Below, one piece after another: positions 6,242 through 9,777 of a stretch of DNA of 9,777 nucleotides. The notes beneath the pieces were generated by a model. It saw nothing but the letters and a program-made list of their open reading frames with translations. It searched no databases and had not been told where the DNA came from. Made by a program: the position numbers and the translations under genes. Origin of the DNA: Verrucomicrobiota bacterium (GTDB taxonomy: Bacteria; Verrucomicrobiota; Verrucomicrobiia; Chthoniobacterales; UBA10450); assembly GCA_003219355.1 (NCBI GenBank), contig QHOQ01000184.1, positions 1 through 9,777 on the forward strand, in the 5' to 3' direction. Positions within the stretch are counted from its first letter, which is position 1. Every line of letters starts with the position of its first letter.

Positions 6242-6757
6242 GTGGAGTCATCGATTCAAGTAGGTGTAAACGGTCCGGCCGTATGGGTGAAGGTGGAGGG
6301 GAAGGGCAGTTTCCTGAACAGTGGGAACCTAAAAGAGTTCGCTCGCGAGATGTTGGACCGCGGCTATCGCGAATTTGTGGTTGATCTGGCAGATTGCGCG
6401 ATGATGGATTCCACATTTATGGGTACGATGGCCAGCGTGGCGCTGCGCTTGAAGGAACTTGGCCGCGGTCATCTTCACGTCGTTCACTGCGGCAATCGCA
6501 GCCGAGATCTCCTCTCCGGTCTTGGCCTCGACCAGATATTCGATATTCATTCTAACGGCACAACGGCACCGGAATGTGAGGCACTCAAAGCCGGTTCCGC
6601 GGACAGGGTGCGAAGCACCAAAAAACAAGAGCAGGCGCAAACGATGTTGGAGGCGCACGAGGCTCTTTGCAAGGCGGCATCTGAAAATCTCTTTCGATTT
6701 AAGGACGTTCTCGATTATCTAAAACAAGACCTTCATCACGAGACGCCTTCGAAGTAA
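6242..6757 (+). CDS. STAS-domain protein, anti-sigma-factor-antagonist-like (SpoIIAA/RsbV type), with C-terminal extension
   Basis: A 171-residue protein from GTG 6242. Residues ~5-105 form a STAS domain: strands around PAVWVKVEG and FVVDLADC, then the phosphorylation-loop motif MMDSTFMGTMASVALRL (54-70) with Asp56-Ser57 at the position of the regulatory Ser, and HLHVVHCG (78-84). Such proteins bind an anti-sigma kinase when unphosphorylated and are released when it phosphorylates that Ser. Residues ~106-171 are an extra, charged, mostly helical tail (KKQEQAQTMLEAHEALCKA onward) not found in minimal ~110-residue RsbV/SpoIIAA proteins. The next gene encodes a PP2C phosphatase of the type that dephosphorylates STAS proteins, so this is probably its substrate. 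No RsbW-like kinase or sigma gene is in the window. GTG fits the predicted transcript start; no Shine-Dalgarno sequence. Confidence 0.85.
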   Translation: MESSIQVGVNGPAVWVKVEGKGSFLNSGNLKEFAREMLDRGYREFVVDLADCAMMDSTFMGTMASVALRLKELGRGHLHVVHCGNRSRDLLSGLGLDQIFDIHSNGTTAPECEALKAGSADRVRSTKKQEQAQTMLEAHEALCKAASENLFRFKDVLDYLKQDLHHETPSK

Positions 6758-6772
6758 GCTGGCCCTTCGATC

Positions 6773-8209
6773 ATGTGGCCGATTCTTCTCTTCGGACTAC
6801 TTTTGGTGTCCGTAGCGGGGTGGATTTTAACTGCCTATTCGCAGATCCGGCGGATTCGAGGATTGGAACGTTCTCATGAGGAAATTCAAGTCGAAGAAAC
6901 TCTTGTTTTCGATTTCCTCCACGGGCTTGGAGAAGCTTTTAGCGATACTATTCGGCCTAATGAGCTGCACCGGCTCATCGTCGAGGGGGCCACGCGTATT
7001 CTCGATGCACACGGTGGCGCGCTTTATGTGACCGATCGCACTGGCGGAAAGCTTACTCCAGTCTTTGTCTCGAAAGGCTGTCCACCGTTGGTAGCTGTTC
7101 CACTGGACATTTTGCAGCAAGCGGCCGCCACCCCTATCGCGCTCGAGAGTTATCTGCGGCTGCATTCGGTTACCTCGGGGGAGGGGTTGATTGGGCGCCT
7201 CTGGCAAACAGGACAATCCCTCTGCTTGAACGATCTCTCAGAAGTGCCGGAGTTGGCGAAATTGCGAGGCAGCGCTTTTGGCACTGCATCAGTCATGGCC
7301 GCAGCTCTCTCCTACGGGAAACAAGATCTAGGCGTCCTTGCCGTCGCCAATGGTCCCCTGGCCCCACCATTTTCGCAGGGCGATTTCGTTGTTTTTAAAT
7401 CGATCGCCGAGCAGTCCGCCTTTGCTCTCTATAACGCTATTATCTACTCGATGGCGAATGAAAAGAAGCGACTCGACCACGATCTCGAAATCGCGCGCGA
7501 TATTCAGCGAATTTTGCTTCCCGCCGAAGCGCCGGCCATTAACGGATTTCAGATCAGCGGCCTTAATGTGCCCGCCCGCCAGGTAAGCGGCGATTATTTT
7601 GATTACATCCAGGTCGATGACGAACGGCTTGGCGTGGCGATCGCGGACGTTTCGGGCAAAGGCGTTCCCGCCTCGCTTATCATGGCGATTTGCCGCAGCG
7701 TGTTGCGCGCTGAGGCGGCGCGGAATCCTTCCCCAGCCGATGTTTTGCGAAAGGTAAACCGGCAACTTTATCCCGACATCAAGGAAGACATGTTTATAAG
7801 CATGGCATATCTCATCCTCGACCATGAGCGCGATGGCGTTACGCTCGCGCGCGCCGGGCACGACGCGCCATTGCTCTACAAACGAGCGTCCCAGAGTGTT
7901 ACGCCGGTAAAATCGCCGGGAATGGTCGTAGGAATTGACAGTGGAAATGTGTTCGATAGACTTACCGCCGATTTCGCGGTCCCGCTCGAGCGCGATGATT
8001 GTCTGGTTCTCTACACCGACGGCGTGACCGAAGCGCTCAATACCGACGGAGATGAGTTCGGGATTGATCGCATGATCCAATCGCTTCGCGCCAGCGCAAC
8101 CAATGGCTCCCAGACGATTGTAAAAAGAATTACTGAGGATCTGCGCAATTTTACTGGTTCGTCTCCCCAAAATGACGACATCACTTTGATTGCGATTCGC
8201 AAAACATGA
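6773..8209 (+). CDS. Membrane-anchored GAF-PP2C serine phosphatase (RsbU/SpoIIE type)
   Basis: A 478-residue protein likely to dephosphorylate the regulatory Ser of the STAS protein encoded 15 bases upstream. Residues 3-22 (PILLFGLLLVSVAGWILTAY) form one membrane helix followed by basic SQIRRIRG, placing the rest in the cytoplasm. Residues ~50-225 are a GAF sensor domain (HRLIVEGATRILDAHGGALY early, LGVLAVANG at 186-194, ending SIAEQSAFALYNAI). A short helical linker (LDHDLEIARDIQRILLPA, 234-251) is the usual lead into this phosphatase class. Catalytic metal-binding motifs are all present: SGDYFDY (272-278; Asp274), ADVSGKGVPA (291-300; Asp292), AGHDAPLLY (361-369), YTDGVTEA (414-421; Asp416) and NDDITLIAI (467-475; Asp468/469). 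The signal sensed by the GAF domain is unknown. The TGA overlaps the grpE ATG as ATGA (8206-8209), suggesting translational coupling. Confidence 0.93.
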   Translation: MWPILLFGLLLVSVAGWILTAYSQIRRIRGLERSHEEIQVEETLVFDFLHGLGEAFSDTIRPNELHRLIVEGATRILDAHGGALYVTDRTGGKLTPVFVSKGCPPLVAVPLDILQQAAATPIALESYLRLHSVTSGEGLIGRLWQTGQSLCLNDLSEVPELAKLRGSAFGTASVMAAALSYGKQDLGVLAVANGPLAPPFSQGDFVVFKSIAEQSAFALYNAIIYSMANEKKRLDHDLEIARDIQRILLPAEAPAINGFQISGLNVPARQVSGDYFDYIQVDDERLGVAIADVSGKGVPASLIMAICRSVLRAEAARNPSPADVLRKVNRQLYPDIKEDMFISMAYLILDHERDGVTLARAGHDAPLLYKRASQSVTPVKSPGMVVGIDSGNVFDRLTADFAVPLERDDCLVLYTDGVTEALNTDGDEFGIDRMIQSLRASATNGSQTIVKRITEDLRNFTGSSPQNDDITLIAIRKT

Positions 8210-8784
8210 AGAAAATTCCTACTGAACAAAGCAAAGAAATGAAACAGTCGGCATCGGCAAAACCGATGCCTTCATCCGCCGCGCCCCCGCCAGCCACTGA
8301 CGCTGAGCAAGCCGAGGCGGAAGATGCAACGGCCAGCTTGCAAGCCGATCTCGATCGGTTTCGTGACCTGGCGCTGCGCAGCCAGGCCGACTTCGAGAAT
8401 TATAAAAAGCGCGCTGCGCGCGAAAAAGAAGAGGCGATCAAATACGCGAATGGCTCGTTGCTCGAGAAGCTAGTGGCGATTGTGGATAATTTTGAGCTCG
8501 GTCTGGAAGCCGCAAAAGGGGAAGGCGAACAGTCTCCCGTTTATTCCGGAATGACTCTCGTATTGAAACAGCTCAACGATTTCCTGGCCGAAAACGGACT
8601 GCAAGCTATCGACTCGGAGGGAAAGACCTTCGATCCAAACCTGCACGAAGCGATTGTGCATGAGCCGAGCGATCAAGTTCCCGAAGGGTTGGTCTTGCGC
8701 CAAACCCGACGCGGTTATCGATTGAAAGACAGGTTGCTCCGGCCTGCAAAAGTGGTCGTTTCCAGCGGACCAGAAAGTAAGTGA
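8206..8784 (+). CDS. grpE: Nucleotide exchange factor GrpE
   Basis: Releases ADP from DnaK (Hsp70) during the chaperone cycle; a cytoplasmic dimer. The 192-residue protein has a disordered Ala/Pro/Glu-rich head (1-40), a long helical part (about 41-105, including LRSQADFENYKKRAAREKEE and LLEKLVAIVDNFE), and the C-terminal beta domain with the family signature around FDPNLHEAIVHEPSDQVPEG (142-161), GLVLRQTRRGYRL (161-173) and LLRPAKVVVS (177-186). Length is normal. The start ATG 8206 overlaps the phosphatase stop by four bases; a second Met at codon 12 (8239) is possible but loses the coupling. No dnaK lies between grpE and dnaJ and no hrcA precedes it, unlike the common hrcA-grpE-dnaK-dnaJ order. 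Confidence 0.97.
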   Translation: MKKIPTEQSKEMKQSASAKPMPSSAAPPPATDAEQAEAEDATASLQADLDRFRDLALRSQADFENYKKRAAREKEEAIKYANGSLLEKLVAIVDNFELGLEAAKGEGEQSPVYSGMTLVLKQLNDFLAENGLQAIDSEGKTFDPNLHEAIVHEPSDQVPEGLVLRQTRRGYRLKDRLLRPAKVVVSSGPESK

Positions 8785-8788
8785 GGCT

Positions 8789-8844
8789 GCTTGCTTGCTT
8801 CGCCTATTAGTCCAATAGGTCACATAGAACTTATCGGTCACATG
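8789..8844 (+). repeat. GCTT triplet and degenerate 9-bp tandem repeat before dnaJ
   Basis: Directly after the grpE stop lies GCTT three times in a row (8789-8800). From 8803 four and a half units with 9-base period follow: CCTATTAGT, CCAATAGGT, CACATAGAA, CTTATCGGT and CACATG, the last containing the dnaJ start codon. An approximate consensus is CCTATAGGT, whose core CCTATAGG is self-complementary. Units 1 and 2 form a hairpin (CCTATT 8803-8808 with AATAGG 8814-8819), and GGTCACAT occurs twice (8818-8825, 8836-8843). The repeat fills nearly the whole 57-base gap, replacing any Shine-Dalgarno sequence. Confidence 0.7.
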
Positions 8845-9777
8845 CCGACTAAAAAACGCGACTACTACGAAGTTCTGGGCGTTGGACGAAACGCCTCCGA
8901 GGAAGAGGTCAAACGCGCTTACCGCAAGCTTGCAGTGAAGTTTCACCCCGACAAAAATCCGGACGACCCGCATGCGGAAGAAAAGTTCAAGGAACTGGGG
9001 GAAGCTTACGATGTGCTGATAGATCCCGATAAACGCCCGGCGTACGATCGCTTTGGCCACGCCGCGTTTGCCCAGGGCGCAGGATTTGGAGGTGGTTTCC
9101 ATGATCCGTTCGACATTTTCCGCGAAGTCTTTGGCGGGGGCGGATTCGGCGGCGGAATTTTCGAGACGTTCTTCGGGGGCGCTGGCGCACGCTCGGAAGA
9201 TCGCCAACGCGGATCTGATTTGCGTTACGACATGCAGATCGAACTCGAAGAAGCGGCTTTTGGCGTCGAAAAAGAGATTGAAATCGAGAAGCTCGATACC
9301 TGCGGCAGATGTCATGGCAGTGGGGCTGAGGAGGGATCGCGCACGATTCACTGTCCCACCTGCGGCGGCCACGGTCAGGTGATCAGTTCGCGCGGATTTT
9401 TTCAGGTTTCACAAACCTGTCCTCGATGTCGCGGCGCCGGCGAAATCATCGAGAAGCCGTGTCCGAAGTGCCATGGGGAGGGACGCGTGGAAAAACTCAG
9501 CCGCGTCAAATTGAAAATCCCGGCCGGAATCAGAGAAAGCGCGCGGCTGCGTTCCTCACACAATGGCGAGGCCGGTATCCGTGGCGCACCCCCGGGCGAC
9601 CTTTATGTCGTCATTCATATCAAGGAGCACAAAATCTTTCAGCGTGAGGGAGACAATCTTTACTGTGAAGTGCCGATTCCTTTTTCAGTCGCGGCTTTGG
9701 GCGGGGAAGTGCCCGTGCCGACACTGGAAGGCAAAGCGCATCTGAAAGTGCCCGCCGGCACCCAAAGCGGGCAGGTG
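8842..9777 (+). CDS. dnaJ: Chaperone protein DnaJ (Hsp40), 5' part
   Basis: Delivers unfolded proteins to DnaK and stimulates its ATPase. The frame from ATG 8842 is open for 312 codons to the right edge; the last ~60-70 residues are outside the window. The J domain (1-72) has the HPD motif at 35-37 and ends RPAYDRFGHAAF. A Gly/Phe-rich region follows (about 78-116; GAGFGGGFHDPFDIFREVFG). The zinc domain keeps all four CXXCXGXG repeats: CGRCHGSG (154-161), CPTCGGHG (171-178), CPRCRGAG (193-200) and CPKCHGEG (207-214), then the substrate-binding CTD I begins (VKLKIPAGI, 222-230) with GDLYVVIHIKEH (252-263). A class I, full-domain DnaJ. It follows grpE by 57 bases filled with short repeats and lacks a Shine-Dalgarno sequence. 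Despite the absent stop codon here there is no sign of damage. Confidence 0.97.
   Translation, partial: MPTKKRDYYEVLGVGRNASEEEVKRAYRKLAVKFHPDKNPDDPHAEEKFKELGEAYDVLIDPDKRPAYDRFGHAAFAQGAGFGGGFHDPFDIFREVFGGGGFGGGIFETFFGGAGARSEDRQRGSDLRYDMQIELEEAAFGVEKEIEIEKLDTCGRCHGSGAEEGSRTIHCPTCGGHGQVISSRGFFQVSQTCPRCRGAGEIIEKPCPKCHGEGRVEKLSRVKLKIPAGIRESARLRSSHNGEAGIRGAPPGDLYVVIHIKEHKIFQREGDNLYCEVPIPFSVAALGGEVPVPTLEGKAHLKVPAGTQSGQV

Noticed and set aside
6016..6384. 122-codon plus-strand frame across the promoter before the STAS gene
   Set aside because: It overlaps the end of the secreted-protein gene, the promoter and the STAS gene in another frame, and its composition is not protein-like.
7328..8170. 280-codon open frame on the minus strand opposite the PP2C phosphatase gene
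   Set aside because: Its translation has no family features, while the plus strand carries all phosphatase motifs; long antisense frames are common in GC-rich coding DNA.
8803..8844. Short repeats before dnaJ as a CRISPR array
   Set aside because: A 9-base period, no spacers and no cas genes; it is a degenerate tandem repeat.
8470..9372. 300-codon open frame on the minus strand opposite grpE and dnaJ
   Set aside because: It spans two clear genes and their gap antisense and shows no recognisable domain.

Overview
The window looks like an ordinary chromosomal segment of a moderately GC-rich bacterium. Gene content and style fit a soil-type Verrucomicrobium (Spartobacteria-like): the order aroA-cmk-plsC, frequent GTG starts, no visible Shine-Dalgarno sequences, short intergenic palindromes and CCTATAGG-like repeats. 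That placement is an inference from style and gene order, not from a marker gene. There is no sign of phage, insertion sequence, CRISPR array, tRNA or rRNA.

Left part (1-2345, + strand): the 3' part of aroA (shikimate pathway), apparently broken by a one-base frameshift near 583-588, then cmk (CMP kinase), plsC (phospholipid acyltransferase) and a small single-pass membrane protein. Close spacing suggests one transcription unit. It converges at about 2350-2606 on a large minus-strand gene. The convergence zone holds a hairpin, a pair of 17-bp palindromes and a possible remnant of a tiny membrane-protein gene.

Centre (2607-5348, - strand): a 913-residue fusion of a metallo-beta-lactamase/beta-CASP nuclease (Exo) with a complete ATP-dependent DNA ligase (LIG). 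In other bacteria these are two separate proteins of the Lhr-Core/MPE/LIG/Exo DNA repair cluster. Neither the helicase nor the metallophosphoesterase of that cluster is in this window.

Right part (5441-9777, + strand): a secreted protein of unknown function with its own promoter comes first. Then a near-consensus housekeeping promoter at 6199-6228 drives a STAS anti-sigma-antagonist-like protein, a membrane-anchored GAF-PP2C (RsbU/SpoIIE-type) phosphatase, grpE and dnaJ (cut by the window end). The phosphatase stop overlaps the grpE start (ATGA). Partner-switching signal proteins and the Hsp70 co-chaperones therefore appear to share one message, which is the most suggestive layout in the window. 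Neither an RsbW-type kinase, nor dnaK, hrcA or a CIRCE operator was seen here.

The items most worth a second look are the Exo-LIG fusion, the STAS-phosphatase-grpE-dnaJ coupling, the 9-bp-period repeat that runs into the dnaJ start codon, the paired palindromes behind the ligase gene, and very short leaders with no Shine-Dalgarno sequences.
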